Positions 1 through 8,949 are shown, counted from the stretch's first letter. The stretch is 64,000 nucleotides of DNA from an uncultured Actinomyces sp. (GCA_938041695.1 CALISI010000085.1:1-64000), one strand, 5' to 3'. Numbers and translations: made by a program. Notes: generated by a model from the sequence alone, not told the origin.

Positions 1-319
1 TGCCCATGATGAGCGGGATGTCCTTGCAGGTGCCCGGCTCGGACTCGTCGGCGTTCACCACGAGGTAGCGGGGGCCGCCGTCGGCCGGGGGCAGGAAGGA
101 CCACTTGAGGCCGGTCGGGAAGCCTGCGCCACCACGGCCTCGCAGGCCGGAATCCTTCACGGTCTGCACGATGTCGGCGGGCTCCATGGTCCGAGCCTTT
201 TCGAGGCCCTGGTAGCCGCCGCGCTTGCGGTAAGAGTCCAGCGTCCAGGAACGGTCCTCTCCCCACCCGTTTGTGAGGATCGGGGTCAGCGGTCCGGGCG
301 CAACGTATGCGGTACTCAC
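1..319 (-). CDS. nuoF: NADH-quinone oxidoreductase subunit F (N-terminal part, cut by window edge)
   Basis: The reading frame on the minus strand starts at a GTG (319-317) that overlaps the nuoE stop by four bases (GTGA), and it runs off the window. The visible ~106 residues include the NuoF N-terminal region with the glycine-rich stretch LRGRGGAGFPTGLKW and the motif VNADESEPGTCKD, which line the FMN/NADH site of the complex I flavoprotein subunit. NuoF takes the hydride from NADH and passes electrons to the iron-sulfur chain via NuoE/NuoG. Position directly after nuoE in a coupled operon fits the standard nuoA-N order. Confidence 0.93.
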   Translation of the reverse strand, partial: MSTAYVAPGPLTPILTNGWGEDRSWTLDSYRKRGGYQGLEKARTMEPADIVQTVKDSGLRGRGGAGFPTGLKWSFLPPADGGPRYLVVNADESEPGTCKDIPLIMG

Positions 320-1026
320 TTCGCCTCTTCTCCCTTCGTGTCAGTGGCCTCGTCGGCGACCGAGGTGGCGACCGGCTCAGTCCAGCCGTTCGCCGCGGCG
401 ATCTCGCGGCCCAGCAGGGTGGCGCGGCCCGCGGAGGGGCCCTCGTCCTCGTGGCCGTCAAGGAAGCCGGCGAGGACGCGCTCGTTCTCCTTGAACGTGG
501 GGGCCACGATGGGGCCGCGCGTCGGGTGAATGTCGCGGCCAGCCTGGATGTCGTCGATCATGGCCAGCGCCGACTCAGGGCTCTGGTTGTCGAAGAATTC
601 CCAGTTGACCATGACGACGGGCGCGTAGTCGCACGCCGCGTTGCACTCGATGCGCTCGAGCGTGATCGTGCCGTCTTCGCTGGTCTCGTCGCTACCGACG
701 CCGACCTTCTCGGAGACCTTTTCCCAGATCTCGTCTCCGCCCATGACGGCGCACAACGCGTTCGTGCACACGCCCACCAGGTAGTCGCCGGTGGGGTGGC
801 GCTTGTACTGCGTGTAGAAGGTCGCGACGGCGCTGATCTCTGCGCGGGGCAAGTCCAGTGTGGCGGCGATGAAGTCGATGCCGTCCGGGCTGACGTAGCC
901 GTCAATGGACTGGATCAGGTGCAGCATCGGCAGCAGCGCGGAGCGCGAGTGACCGTCCGGGTAGCGGGCGATGATCTGCGCGGCGTCCGCCTGCAGGCGT
1001 GCCAGGGTGTCGGGTGTGTAGCTCAT
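316..1026 (-). CDS. nuoE: NADH-quinone oxidoreductase subunit E
   Basis: 236 residues; the 24-kDa subunit of complex I, a thioredoxin-like protein binding one [2Fe-2S] cluster. The four expected cysteines are visible in two groups (GVCTNALC in the middle and ECNAACDYAP further on). The last ~80 residues are an extension rich in Glu/Ala/Thr seen in several actinobacterial NuoE proteins. The start ATG overlaps the nuoD stop by four bases (ATGA), and the end overlaps the nuoF start, so translation is probably coupled throughout. Confidence 0.95.
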   Translation of the reverse strand: MSYTPDTLARLQADAAQIIARYPDGHSRSALLPMLHLIQSIDGYVSPDGIDFIAATLDLPRAEISAVATFYTQYKRHPTGDYLVGVCTNALCAVMGGDEIWEKVSEKVGVGSDETSEDGTITLERIECNAACDYAPVVMVNWEFFDNQSPESALAMIDDIQAGRDIHPTRGPIVAPTFKENERVLAGFLDGHEDEGPSAGRATLLGREIAAANGWTEPVATSVADEATDTKGEEAK

Positions 1027-2369
1027 CGGTCAACGCCTCCGAGAACGGGGTCGATAGCGGCCAGTGCGACGACCACGTCGGCCAGCTGGCCGCCTTCGGT
1101 CATCATGGCCAGCGCTTGCAGGTTGGCGAAGGAGGGGTCGCGGAAGTGCGCGCGGAACGGGCGCGTGCCACCGTCGGAGACGAGGTGGACGCCCAGGATG
1201 CCCTTCGCATGCTCGACGGTCTGGTAGACCTGGCCGGCGGGCACGTGGAAGCCCTCCGTGACGAGCTTGAAGTGGTGGATGAGGGACTCCATGGACTCCC
1301 CCATGATCTCGCGGACGTGCTCGGCCGAGTTGCCCTGGCCGTCCGTGGCGACCGCCAGGCGGGCGGGCCAGGCGATCTCCGGGTCGGCGACCATGGTGGG
1401 CGCACCCTCGCACTTCTCCAGCTTGTCGAGCACCTGCCAGATGATGCGCATGGACTCGTAGCACTCGTCGAAGCGAACCATCGTGCGGTTGTAGACGTCC
1501 GACTTGTCGCGGGTGGGAACGTCGAATTCGAAGTTCTCGTAGCCGCAGTAGGGCTGGCTCTTACGCAGGTCCAGGGGCAGGCCGGCGGCGCGCACGCCGG
1601 GGCCGGTCGAGCCGAGGGCCATGAGGCCGCTCAGCGGCATGACGGCCACGTCGCACAGACGCTTCTTGAAGATCGGGTTCTCCACGAGGATGTCCTGGAG
1701 TTCGCCGATGTCCTTACGGCAGCGGCGCAGGCGGTCACGAATGTAGTCCGTGGTGCCCTCGCCGATGTCCTGCACGACGCCGCCGGGGCGGATGTACTCG
1801 TGGTTCATGCGCAGGCCGGTGATGCGCTCGAAGATACGCAGGATCTCCTCGCGGCCACGGAAGCCGATCGTCATGATCGTGGTGGCGCCCATCTCGTTAC
1901 CGGTCGAGCCGATGGCGACCAGGTGCGAGGCGATGCGGCACAGCTCCATCATGAGGACGCGAATCAAGGTTGCGCGCTCGGGAATGTCCGCTTCGATGCC
2001 GAGGAGCTTCTCGACACCGAGGCAGTACGCGGCCTCCTGGAAGAAGGGGGCGACGTAGTCCATGCGCGTGCAGTATGCGACGCCCTGGGCCCACGTGCGG
2101 TACTCCATGTTCTTCTCGATGCCAGTGTGCAGGTAACCGGTGTCGACGCGGGTCTCACGGACCTTCTCACCGTCGAGCTCGAGGATCAGACGCAGAACGC
2201 CGTGGGTCGCGGGGTGAACCGGGCCCAGGTTGACGACGATGCGCTCGGAGGTGATGGCCTCGATCTCGTGCAGGACGTCGTCCCAGTCGCCGCCCTGGGT
2301 GAGGACCTCGGGGATGTCCTCGATGGGCAGGTCGGTCGCGCCAGCGGGCGCGTGGAAGGCGGTGGTCAT
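1023..2369 (-). CDS. nuoD: NADH-quinone oxidoreductase subunit D
   Basis: 448 residues; the 49-kDa subunit of complex I, which with NuoB forms the quinone-binding pocket. Typical stretches seen: NLGPVHPATHGVLR near residue 50, the DTGYLHTGIEK region, and the conserved C-terminal RAHFRDPSFANLQ. Length matches the family. It starts one base into the nuoC stop and is coupled to nuoE. It acts at the cytoplasmic face of the membrane; in this organism the acceptor is presumably menaquinone, made by the men genes that follow in this window. Confidence 0.96.
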   Translation of the reverse strand: MTTAFHAPAGATDLPIEDIPEVLTQGGDWDDVLHEIEAITSERIVVNLGPVHPATHGVLRLILELDGEKVRETRVDTGYLHTGIEKNMEYRTWAQGVAYCTRMDYVAPFFQEAAYCLGVEKLLGIEADIPERATLIRVLMMELCRIASHLVAIGSTGNEMGATTIMTIGFRGREEILRIFERITGLRMNHEYIRPGGVVQDIGEGTTDYIRDRLRRCRKDIGELQDILVENPIFKKRLCDVAVMPLSGLMALGSTGPGVRAAGLPLDLRKSQPYCGYENFEFDVPTRDKSDVYNRTMVRFDECYESMRIIWQVLDKLEKCEGAPTMVADPEIAWPARLAVATDGQGNSAEHVREIMGESMESLIHHFKLVTEGFHVPAGQVYQTVEHAKGILGVHLVSDGGTRPFRAHFRDPSFANLQALAMMTEGGQLADVVVALAAIDPVLGGVDR

Positions 2370-3106
2370 CAGTTCACACTCCTACGAACGTCGGCGGAGG
2401 CAGTGACGGCTCCCTTGAATTCGACGGGGATGCCGCCCAGCGGGTAGTCCTTGCGCTGGGGGTGTCCGACCCAGTCGTCGGGCATCGCAGTGCGCGTGAG
2501 CGAGGGGTGCCCGGTGAAGACGATGCCGATGAGGTCCCAGGTCTCGCGTTCCTGCCAGTCGTTTCCGGGGTAGATGGAGACGATGGAGGGGATGCGGGGG
2601 TCCTCATCGGGGCACGTGACCTCGAGGCGGATCATGCGGTTGTGCGTGATCGAGTACAGGGGGTAGATGGCGTGCAGTTCACGACCCTTGTCGAGGGGGT
2701 AGTGCGCGCCGTTGGTCCCCAGGCACAGCTCGAAGCGCAGGTCCGCGTCGTCGCGCAGGTACTTGGCGACGCGCACGATGTGCTCGCGGGCGATGAAGAT
2801 GCCGAGCTGTCCGCGGTCGACGGTCACCTTCTCGATGACGTCAGAAATCTTCAGGCCATCGGCGACGATGAGCTCTTCGAGGACGTCAACGACCTGGTCG
2901 AACCATCCGCCGTAGGGGCGTGAGGCCTCGCCGGGCAGGAAGGAGTCGGAGACCAGTCCGGAGAAGCCGGAGGTGGAGGAGTCGGTGCCCGCGCCGAAGA
3001 GGCCCTCGCGGTGGGCGATGGGCTCGGGGAGGGCGAAACCGCGCTGCGACGAGGCCTGGGCGACCTCGGCGGGCGTGTTGTCCTCGGGGATGGAAAGGTC
3101 GCTCAT
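2369..3106 (-). CDS. nuoC: NADH-quinone oxidoreductase subunit C
   Basis: 245 residues; the 30-kDa subunit of the complex I peripheral arm. The NuoC signature is visible around GNDWQERETWDLIGIVFTGH and the following LTR-MPDDWVGHPQRKDYPL. The N-terminal ~60 residues are a low-complexity extension before the conserved fold. The ATG overlaps the nuoB stop region by four bases, so it sits in the coupled nuoA-B-C-D-E-F series. Confidence 0.94.
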   Translation of the reverse strand: MSDLSIPEDNTPAEVAQASSQRGFALPEPIAHREGLFGAGTDSSTSGFSGLVSDSFLPGEASRPYGGWFDQVVDVLEELIVADGLKISDVIEKVTVDRGQLGIFIAREHIVRVAKYLRDDADLRFELCLGTNGAHYPLDKGRELHAIYPLYSITHNRMIRLEVTCPDEDPRIPSIVSIYPGNDWQERETWDLIGIVFTGHPSLTRTAMPDDWVGHPQRKDYPLGGIPVEFKGAVTASADVRRSVN

Positions 3107-3657
3107 GCGAGGAGTCCCTTCATCTGGTGGGTGGGGGTCGCCTCGAGGGCGGCCTGCTCGGCGCGGCGCGCAATCTCGCGGCGGTGGACGCCGAGGGGTT
3201 CCTTGCCGATCTGCTCACGCAGGACGAGGACCGCGTGGATGAGGGCCTCGGGGCGGGGCGGGCAGCCGGGCAGGTAGACGTCGACGGGGACGATGTGGTC
3301 GCAGCCCTGGACGACGGCGTAGTTGTTGAACACGCCGCCCGAGGAGGCGCACGCACCCATGGAGATGACCCACTTGGGTTCTGGCATCGAGTCGTAGACG
3401 CGGCGAATGATGGGCGCCATCTTGTGCGACACACGGCCCGACACGATCATCATGTCGGCGTGACGCGGCGAGGCGCGGAAGACCTCGAGGCCGAAGCGCG
3501 ACATGTCGAAACGGGGGGTGCCGGCGGCCATCATCTCGATGGCGCAGCACGCCAGACCCATGGTGACGGGCCACTGGCTGTACTTGCGTGCAAGCCCGAG
3601 GACTTTTTCGACGCTGGTGAGCGCGATACCCGCGGGCAAGGATTCTTCAAGTCCCAC
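3103..3657 (-). CDS. nuoB: NADH-quinone oxidoreductase subunit B
   Basis: 184 residues; the 20-kDa subunit carrying the N2 [4Fe-4S] cluster that hands electrons to quinone. The cluster ligands are visible as the tandem cysteines in GLACCAIEMM, the cysteine in GACASSGGVFNNY, and the C-terminal LPGCPPRPE. Length matches the family. It lies 22 bp after nuoA and overlaps nuoC. Confidence 0.96.
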   Translation of the reverse strand: MGLEESLPAGIALTSVEKVLGLARKYSQWPVTMGLACCAIEMMAAGTPRFDMSRFGLEVFRASPRHADMMIVSGRVSHKMAPIIRRVYDSMPEPKWVISMGACASSGGVFNNYAVVQGCDHIVPVDVYLPGCPPRPEALIHAVLVLREQIGKEPLGVHRREIARRAEQAALEATPTHQMKGLLA

Positions 3658-3679
3658 TTGTCTTTTCCTTACTTATATC

Positions 3680-4039
3680 TCAGTAGTCCAGGCCGCCGCG
3701 TCGCCATTCATAGGCGTAGGGGACGCAGAGGGTGACCAGGAAGCTCATCATGACGACCAGTCCGAACAGGCCCAGCTGGTTGAAGCTGACGGCCCACGGG
3801 TACATGAACACAACTTCGATGTCGAAGATGATGAACGTCATGGCGACCAGGTAGTAGCGCACCGGGAAGCGACCCTCGGTGAGGTGAGCGCTGGTCGGCT
3901 GGATACCGCACTCGTAGTTGTCGGCCTTGGTTGTGGACTTCTTGGTGGGGCCCAGGATCGCGGAGGCGCCCAGGCCTCCGAAGGCTAGTACGAGGGCAGC
4001 TGCCGACATGATGAGCAGCGGCACGTAGGGATTCGTCAT
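3680..4039 (-). CDS. nuoA: NADH-quinone oxidoreductase subunit A
   Basis: 119 residues with three hydrophobic segments (about residues 7-29, 62-84 and 88-110), as expected for this small membrane subunit. The family features ADNYECGI (the mobile loop with its cysteine) and the FDIEVVFMYPW stretch are visible. It is the first nuo gene in the operon, 28 bp downstream of the menJ-like reductase, so both may share one promoter upstream of about 5350. Confidence 0.95.
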   Translation of the reverse strand: MTNPYVPLLIMSAAALVLAFGGLGASAILGPTKKSTTKADNYECGIQPTSAHLTEGRFPVRYYLVAMTFIIFDIEVVFMYPWAVSFNQLGLFGLVVMMSFLVTLCVPYAYEWRRGGLDY

Positions 4040-4067
4040 CGTTCCTCCCGGTTATCGGTGGTGGTGG

Positions 4068-5348
4068 TCATGCGGGGCGCACCACCTTGGTCAGCATTGT
4101 GATGAGTTGGTCGTCGAAGTCGCCCCCGGTCCTCTCGTACCCGTCCGACAGGAGTTTGTGGACGAGCGTCATGAGGCGCGCAATGGGCAGCCCGACGTTC
4201 GTGCAGGTGCGCATGATCGTCGGGTTTTCGATGAGCGCGACGAAGATGCGGCCCAGCTGGTAGTAGCCGCCGTATTCGTCGCGAAGCATGTGGGGGTATT
4301 CGCTCATGGCGCGGTCGATACCGGCGCGGTGGGAGCGGGACAGTGCCTGCGCGATGCACGAGGCGGCGTAGCGTCCGGCCTTCATGGCGGGGGCGATGCC
4401 TTCGCCGTTGTAGGGGGAGACCATGCCGCCGGCGTCGCCGACGAGGACGAGGCCCTGAACGTAGTGAGGCTTGCGGTTGAAGCTCATGGGCAGGGCGGCG
4501 GAGCGAAGCGCACCGATCTGGTTGTCGGGGGTGAAGCCCCATTCGCCCGGCAGGTTCGCGGTCCAGGTCTTGAAGACCTCGCGGTAGGGCAGGTTGGTGG
4601 CGCCTGCGCGCGAGGCGACGGAGCCCAGGCCGACGTTGACGATGCCGTCGCCCATGGGGAAGATCCAGCCGTAGCCGGGCAGCAGGTCGGAGGCGCCGGG
4701 GGTGCCGCTCCACAGTTCGAGGTGGGATTCCATCCACTCCTCGTCGCCGCGGGGGCTGTGGAAGTAGGCGCGCGCGGCGACGCCCATGGGGCGGTTCATC
4801 TTCTTTTCGAGGCCGAGGCTGGTGGCGAGTCGTGCGGCCACTCCCCCTGCGTCGACGACGATGGAGGCGCGCACCTCGACAGCGGTGGCGTTCTTGCCGC
4901 GCCCGCTCTTGGCGCTCACGCCGATGACGCGGCCGGAGCCATCCTGAATCGCGCCGACGACGGTGACGCCCTCGTAGAGGCGGGCACCCGCTTCGACGGC
5001 GCGCTTGGCGAGCGCGTGGTCGAGGTCCATGCGGGCGCGGGTCATGCCGTAGCCGGGCAGGGACTTCTGGTCGGGCCAGTCCATGTGGACGGTGTGGCCG
5101 CCGCCGATGACGGTCAGGCCACGGTTTCGCATCCAGCCGGTGGTGTCCACGCCCATCGCGATGAGCTCGTGGACGGCGGCCGGGGTGAGCCCATCGCCGC
5201 ATATTTTGTCGCGCGGGAAGGGGCTTTTCTCCAGGAGGACGACGTTGAGGCCTGCTCTGGCCAGGTGGTAGGCGGTGGAGGACCCGCCCGGGCCTGCGCC
5301 GACGACGACGACGTCAGCGCTCATGTCGCTAGGCATGGTGTATGCCAC
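4068..5348 (-). CDS. menJ: Geranylgeranyl reductase family FAD enzyme, probable menaquinone isoprenyl reductase
   Basis: 426 residues. The Rossmann FAD motif VVVGAGPGGSSTAYHLA is at about residues 14-30, CGDGLTP near residue 50, and the second FAD motif GDAGGMVSPYNGEGI near residue 310. This is the architecture of the geranylgeranyl reductase/MenJ family, whose mycobacterial member saturates one isoprene unit of menaquinone. Context supports that role: it sits directly ahead of the nuo operon and near the menaquinone genes. Archaeal-type lipid reduction is the alternative but unlikely here. The start may instead be an internal Met a few codons in (MPSDMSAD), close before the Rossmann fold. 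Confidence 0.82.
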   Translation of the reverse strand: MAYTMPSDMSADVVVVGAGPGGSSTAYHLARAGLNVVLLEKSPFPRDKICGDGLTPAAVHELIAMGVDTTGWMRNRGLTVIGGGHTVHMDWPDQKSLPGYGMTRARMDLDHALAKRAVEAGARLYEGVTVVGAIQDGSGRVIGVSAKSGRGKNATAVEVRASIVVDAGGVAARLATSLGLEKKMNRPMGVAARAYFHSPRGDEEWMESHLELWSGTPGASDLLPGYGWIFPMGDGIVNVGLGSVASRAGATNLPYREVFKTWTANLPGEWGFTPDNQIGALRSAALPMSFNRKPHYVQGLVLVGDAGGMVSPYNGEGIAPAMKAGRYAASCIAQALSRSHRAGIDRAMSEYPHMLRDEYGGYYQLGRIFVALIENPTIMRTCTNVGLPIARLMTLVHKLLSDGYERTGGDFDDQLITMLTKVVRPA

Positions 5349-5705
5349 GGCATTCCTCCGTCATGTGGTGCGCGGGTGCGTCCGCGCGAGTGTGCATGGT
5401 GGATGAAGCGTGCACATCACTTCATTCCGCATGCAACCCTAGCTAGGTCACCCTCAGTCGGCGAGCTAGGTTACTTTTTGGCTGTATTTCGGGGAATCAT
5501 GCGGATCGCAGAGTTGCTCACCATCCCAATTTGCGCAACAAAACGTTGTCGTAAATAGCGGCCCCGACCTCGTCATCCGAACGCGGATACGCGCACGTGC
5601 GCTCAGCGCACACCCGAGAACAACGACACGCAGACTACCGCGATACGGCACATCACCCAACCCACCTTCAAAGCGCGGTCCCGACGTGCACACACACGTC
5701 GTCGA
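5349..5705. promoter_or_regulatory. Intergenic regulatory region upstream of the menJ-nuo operon, with a direct repeat
   Basis: 357 bp without a credible gene, noticeably richer in A+T than its surroundings between about 5440 and 5560. It contains the direct repeat AGCTAGGT(C/T)AC at 5441 and 5464, 23 bp apart (about two helical turns), a plausible operator or activator site for the minus-strand menJ-nuo operon. No clear -35/-10 pair was assigned. The right part (5560-5705) is GC-rich and shows no feature I can name. Confidence 0.4.
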
Positions 5706-6788
5706 GTGGTCGGCACGACCCGCCTAACCCTCCCGGCCACGGCCTCGTCCACCACCTCACCCCAGTGGACGGCGCTCACTTCCTCTCCCGCCCCGATCTC
5801 AAACCCGGTGAAGGCTTTCATTCAGTGGGCACCCGAGGACGGGAGCGCACCCGGCACGGTTGCGAACGTCCTGCCCTACACCCTCGAGTGGGCCACGTTC
5901 CCGGTGAACGCCGTCGTCACGGGGCGCAACACCTACGACTTCAAGAAAGTCGATACCCTCCACGATGCGATTGCCTCTCGCGGACACCAGGGCGTCATCC
6001 GCTTCTACCTGGACTATCCGGGGAGGACGACGGGCATGCCCCGCTACCTCCTCGACACGGGCACGGATACGAGCCGGCAGTACGACCTGCACGGCAACAA
6101 CAAGAACTCGTTCTCACCCAATTACGATGAGCCGGCTGTCCAGGAGATGATGCTGCGCTTCGTGGCTACCCTCGGCGAGAAGTACGACGGCGACCCGCGC
6201 ATCGTCTACATCACGGCGGGCGTGTACGGCTTCTGGGGCGAGGAGCATACCTACCCCTACAACGGCTACGTCAACGACCAGAATCCGAAGGCCATCAACT
6301 GGATGCCGTCTGACGAGTTCCGCGCCCGCCTCGTCGAGGCCTGGTACGAGGCCTTCGACGACACCTTCATCCAGAACCGCTACCCCACCGCGGCGACGAA
6401 GGCTCACGGCATGGGCTACTTCGACGATTCCCTCGGCTACGCGACCTTGGAGGGCACGAGCCGGCATTTCCTGCCCAAGCTGAAGGAGCGGGGCGAGGCC
6501 GAGGCCTGGAAGAGCTCCCCGATCGGCGGCGAGCTCTACCCGCCCATCCAGGAGTGCATCTTCTCCCAGCCGCTGACCTGCCCGAACAGGGAGGCCGGCC
6601 GCGACTACAAGGGGCTCGAGTCGATCCAGGGTGTGCACGCGATGTGGCCGCTCGAGGTCATCCTCGTCGATGAGAACAATAAGATCGTGGCCAGCCAGAC
6701 CATCGAGTCCACCCTGTCCTCGATCCTTCCGGGTCAGAGTGGGAGGGTGACCGCGCGGCTGCCGCTGCCGCCGAGCAAGCCCGCTCGC
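5706..6788 (+). pseudogene. Decayed DUF4832/DUF4874-type protein gene
   Basis: The open frame reads like the front half of the DUF4874/DUF4832 proteins of unknown function (TIM-barrel-like, often extracellular): ASRGHQGVIRFYLDYPG, YDGDPRIVYITAGVYGFWGE, and PIGGELYPPIQECIF. At about 6640 the frame jumps from the segment where the family continues into its second domain (VHAMWPL) straight to what looks like the family's far C-terminus (EVILVDENNKIVASQ), implying an internal deletion of roughly a domain. It then lacks its own stop and reads on through a hairpin into the antisense of the neighbouring protease. There is no signal peptide and no credible start; GTG at 5706 is only the first available. 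Judged a remnant, although a shortened expressed protein cannot be excluded. Confidence 0.6.
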
Positions 6789-6827
6789 GAGAGGCCGGGA
6801 CCCCCAGACAAGGGGCCCCGGCCTCTC
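6789..6827. terminator. Strong hairpin between convergent genes
   Basis: Arms 6789-6804 and 6812-6827 pair over 16 positions with one mismatch around a 7-nt loop. There is no clear T-run on either side. Its position just past the 3' end of the protease gene on the minus strand suggests a shared terminator. Confidence 0.55.
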
Positions 6828-6849
6828 ACTACGTCTGTCGAGGCTGGTT

Positions 6850-8034
6850 CTACTTCGCGTGGTAGCGCGGGCTCGTACCAAGGTGTGTCGGGTACGGGTT
6901 CGTGGTTGCTCCGAGGACAGATTCGTCCAAGCCGCGGTATGTGTACGAGTTGTCAAAGACAATCTCCGCCGGTGGGACGACGCCATCGACATACTGCGCG
7001 ATCTCCTCGGGGGTCGGACTGGAGCCGCCTCCCTTATCCGCGAGGGGGTTGACGTCGGGGTACTGACTGGGATCGGTGTTCATCATTGTCGCCGGGCTCG
7101 CGACACCGTAGCCGGTGTACTGATTCCAGCCCCCATCCGGGTTCACAGTCGTGTGTATCAGCAGTTGCAGCAGCTGGTTTGATGTCGCATCGGGCCACTT
7201 CTGGCGGGCGAGAGCCAGGAAGCCGGCGACAATTGGGGCAGAGACAGAGGTCCCGTTCGTTTGAACCAACGAGGTGCCCGGGTATTGACGCACGGTCACA
7301 GGTCCTCCGACTGCAGCGACTGCTACGCCTTGCCCCCATGAGGAATAACTCGTCCGGGCACCGTTTGTGTCGACAGCAGACACCCCAACAACACCGGACC
7401 AGTAAGAGAGTCCTGTTCTGCTTTCATCTCGAGCTTCATTACCAATGGCATCAGTGATGATAACGCCCTGAGTTACAGCTCGAGCCACTGCCCATTTGAG
7501 GCCATTGCCATGATCCGACGAACTTGTTGTATTAACAATCAACGAGGCACCATCATTGATCGCATGATTAATGAGAGACGCATTGGAGGTAAGGTCCAGC
7601 CCACCTGCCGTCATACAGTCGTTACCGGGAACACTTGTCTTATCAACATTTGTATACGTTAGGAGTGAAATCTCTGGAGCGACTCCATAGCCATCTGCAA
7701 CTAGCACAGATGCAACTGCAGTACCGTGACTCTTACTTTCTGCACTCGCATTCACCGTGCAGGGACTCTTATCTGCAATCCTCGCACTGCTCAGTTCAGG
7801 CGATTCTATGGCAACGGGGCCATCAATCATCGCCACCGTCACTCCCCCGCCCGTGTACCCTTTTGCTCGCGCCTGGTCCAGGTGGTAGTACGCGAAGTAG
7901 GGCTGGTCTGCCGCTGTGATGGTGTCGGCCGCATTGGCCGGCTCTGCGGGCAGCGCCGTTACGGCGATAGCGAGTGTTGACGCGCAGACTGCCGTGAGGG
8001 ACGCGCGCACAGTCGAGCGGTAACGAGTCACCAT
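6850..8034 (-). CDS. Orphan mycosin-like (S8 subtilisin) secreted protease, anchor-less family, copy 1
   Basis: 394 residues from ATG 8034, chosen because it overlaps the stop of the upstream remnant exactly as the paralogue at 54493 overlaps its upstream gene. A signal peptide covers about residues 1-36. The subtilase triad is complete: Asp71 (AMIDGPV), His103 (SHGTAVAS), Ser263 (GTSVSAP). Unlike true MycP there is no C-terminal membrane helix. Instead the last ~50 residues match the other five paralogues in this window and end in HLGTSPRYHAK. The middle (about 7380-7800) is clearly poorer in G+C than flanking genes, a sign of transfer or diversifying change. A role in processing T7SS substrates or neighbouring surface proteins is inference; substrate unknown. 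Confidence 0.85.
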   Translation of the reverse strand: MVTRYRSTVRASLTAVCASTLAIAVTALPAEPANAADTITAADQPYFAYYHLDQARAKGYTGGGVTVAMIDGPVAIESPELSSARIADKSPCTVNASAESKSHGTAVASVLVADGYGVAPEISLLTYTNVDKTSVPGNDCMTAGGLDLTSNASLINHAINDGASLIVNTTSSSDHGNGLKWAVARAVTQGVIITDAIGNEARDESRTGLSYWSGVVGVSAVDTNGARTSYSSWGQGVAVAAVGGPVTVRQYPGTSLVQTNGTSVSAPIVAGFLALARQKWPDATSNQLLQLLIHTTVNPDGGWNQYTGYGVASPATMMNTDPSQYPDVNPLADKGGGSSPTPEEIAQYVDGVVPPAEIVFDNSYTYRGLDESVLGATTNPYPTHLGTSPRYHAK

Positions 8035-8168
8035 TGGCGGGGGTCCCATCCGTCATCCTCGCGCTTCGCGGGTGCCAGGTCCTTGTCCGATCCGTAGGTC
8101 TGCGACATGGGATTCACGTAGCCTTCATCCCTGACGCCGAGAATTTCGTTCACGACCGCTACCTCCAT
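8028..8168 (-). pseudogene. Remnant: C-terminal 46 codons of a PPE-like/T7SS gene
   Basis: Reading the minus strand in frame to a TGA at 8030-8028 gives a peptide ending GYVNPMSQTYGSD, then PAKREDDGWDPRQW. This matches the last ~30 residues of the Gly/Ala-rich T7SS protein at 52919-54499 (GYVNPMSQTYGSD, PAKRTDDGWDPRQW). The stop overlaps the start of the downstream mycosin-like gene (ATGGTGA) in the same way in both places. So this orphan protease was copied or left behind together with the tail of its usual upstream neighbour. No convincing start or ribosome site is present for an independent peptide. Confidence 0.85.
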
Positions 8169-8192
8169 TGCCCCGGCCTCGTCGTTCACGCT

Positions 8193-8900
8193 TTACGGCA
8201 GGGGCTTGACCGCGCGGTGCATGCAGGCGATGCCGCCGGTGAGGTTGCGGTACTCGACCTCGCTCCAGCCGTTGGCGGCGATCATGCGGCCGAGCTCCTC
8301 CTGGGCCGGCCACGCGCGAATCGACTCCACCAGGTAGTCGTAGGCGCCATCGTTCGTGGAGGCCAGGCGCGCGATCGTCGGCATGACGGTCGACTGGTAG
8401 ACGTTGTACATGCCACGGAAGACGCGCGAGGGCGGCGTGGAGAACTCCAGGACCACAAGGCGGCCGCGCGGGCGCACGACGCGCGCCATCTCGCGCAGCG
8501 CGAGCTGCGGATCCGGGATGTTGCGCAGGCCCCAGGAGATGGTGACGGCGTCGAAGGAGCCGTCCTCGAAGTCCAGGTCCATGGCGTTGCCGTGCACGAA
8601 CTCGATCTCGGGGTGGCGCGCACGGCCGACTTCGATCATGCCTTCGGACAGGTCGCAGGCGACGACCTCGGCGCCGCCCTTGGCCAGCGCCGCCGACGAC
8701 GTGCCGGTGCCGGCCGCCAGGTCGAGGATGCGTTCGCCGGGGTGCGGGGCGACAGCCTTGCGCAGGGCGGTCATCCACACCCTGTCTAAACCGCCCGTCA
8801 TCAGCGCATCCATCGCGTCGTAGCGAGAGGCGAGGGAGTCAAACATTGAGGCGATCTCTTTGGGATCCTTGTTCAGGTCCGCGCGCGGGGATTCAGTCAT
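8193..8900 (-). CDS. menG: Demethylmenaquinone methyltransferase
   Basis: 235 residues; a SAM-dependent methyltransferase of the UbiE/MenG family, the last step of menaquinone synthesis. Motif I LDLAAGTGTSSAALA is at about residues 58-72, then DLSEGMIEVG, the UbiE-specific ISWGLRNIPD near residue 120, and the C-terminal LTGGIACMHRAVKP. Length is typical. It is transcribed away from menF (50 bp between starts), so the two probably share a divergent control region. Confidence 0.95.
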   Translation of the reverse strand: MTESPRADLNKDPKEIASMFDSLASRYDAMDALMTGGLDRVWMTALRKAVAPHPGERILDLAAGTGTSSAALAKGGAEVVACDLSEGMIEVGRARHPEIEFVHGNAMDLDFEDGSFDAVTISWGLRNIPDPQLALREMARVVRPRGRLVVLEFSTPPSRVFRGMYNVYQSTVMPTIARLASTNDGAYDYLVESIRAWPAQEELGRMIAANGWSEVEYRNLTGGIACMHRAVKPLP

Positions 8901-8949
8901 GCGTTAATACTCGCACGTCTTTCAGCGCGCCGCCGCCCCTACTCCTACC

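Noticed and set aside
999..2447. Long plus-strand frame antisense to nuoD
   Set aside because: It is a GC-rich shadow of nuoD with biased composition and no protein features; similar long antisense frames occur opposite eccC, menD and others.
4107..5558. 483-codon plus-strand frame opposite menJ
   Set aside because: Antisense shadow with Val/Gly/Ala/Asp/His-rich composition and no ribosome site; the minus strand carries a clear FAD enzyme.
8028..8168. Independent small peptide gene
   Set aside because: No start signal, and the match to the end of the PPE-like protein explains the frame fully.
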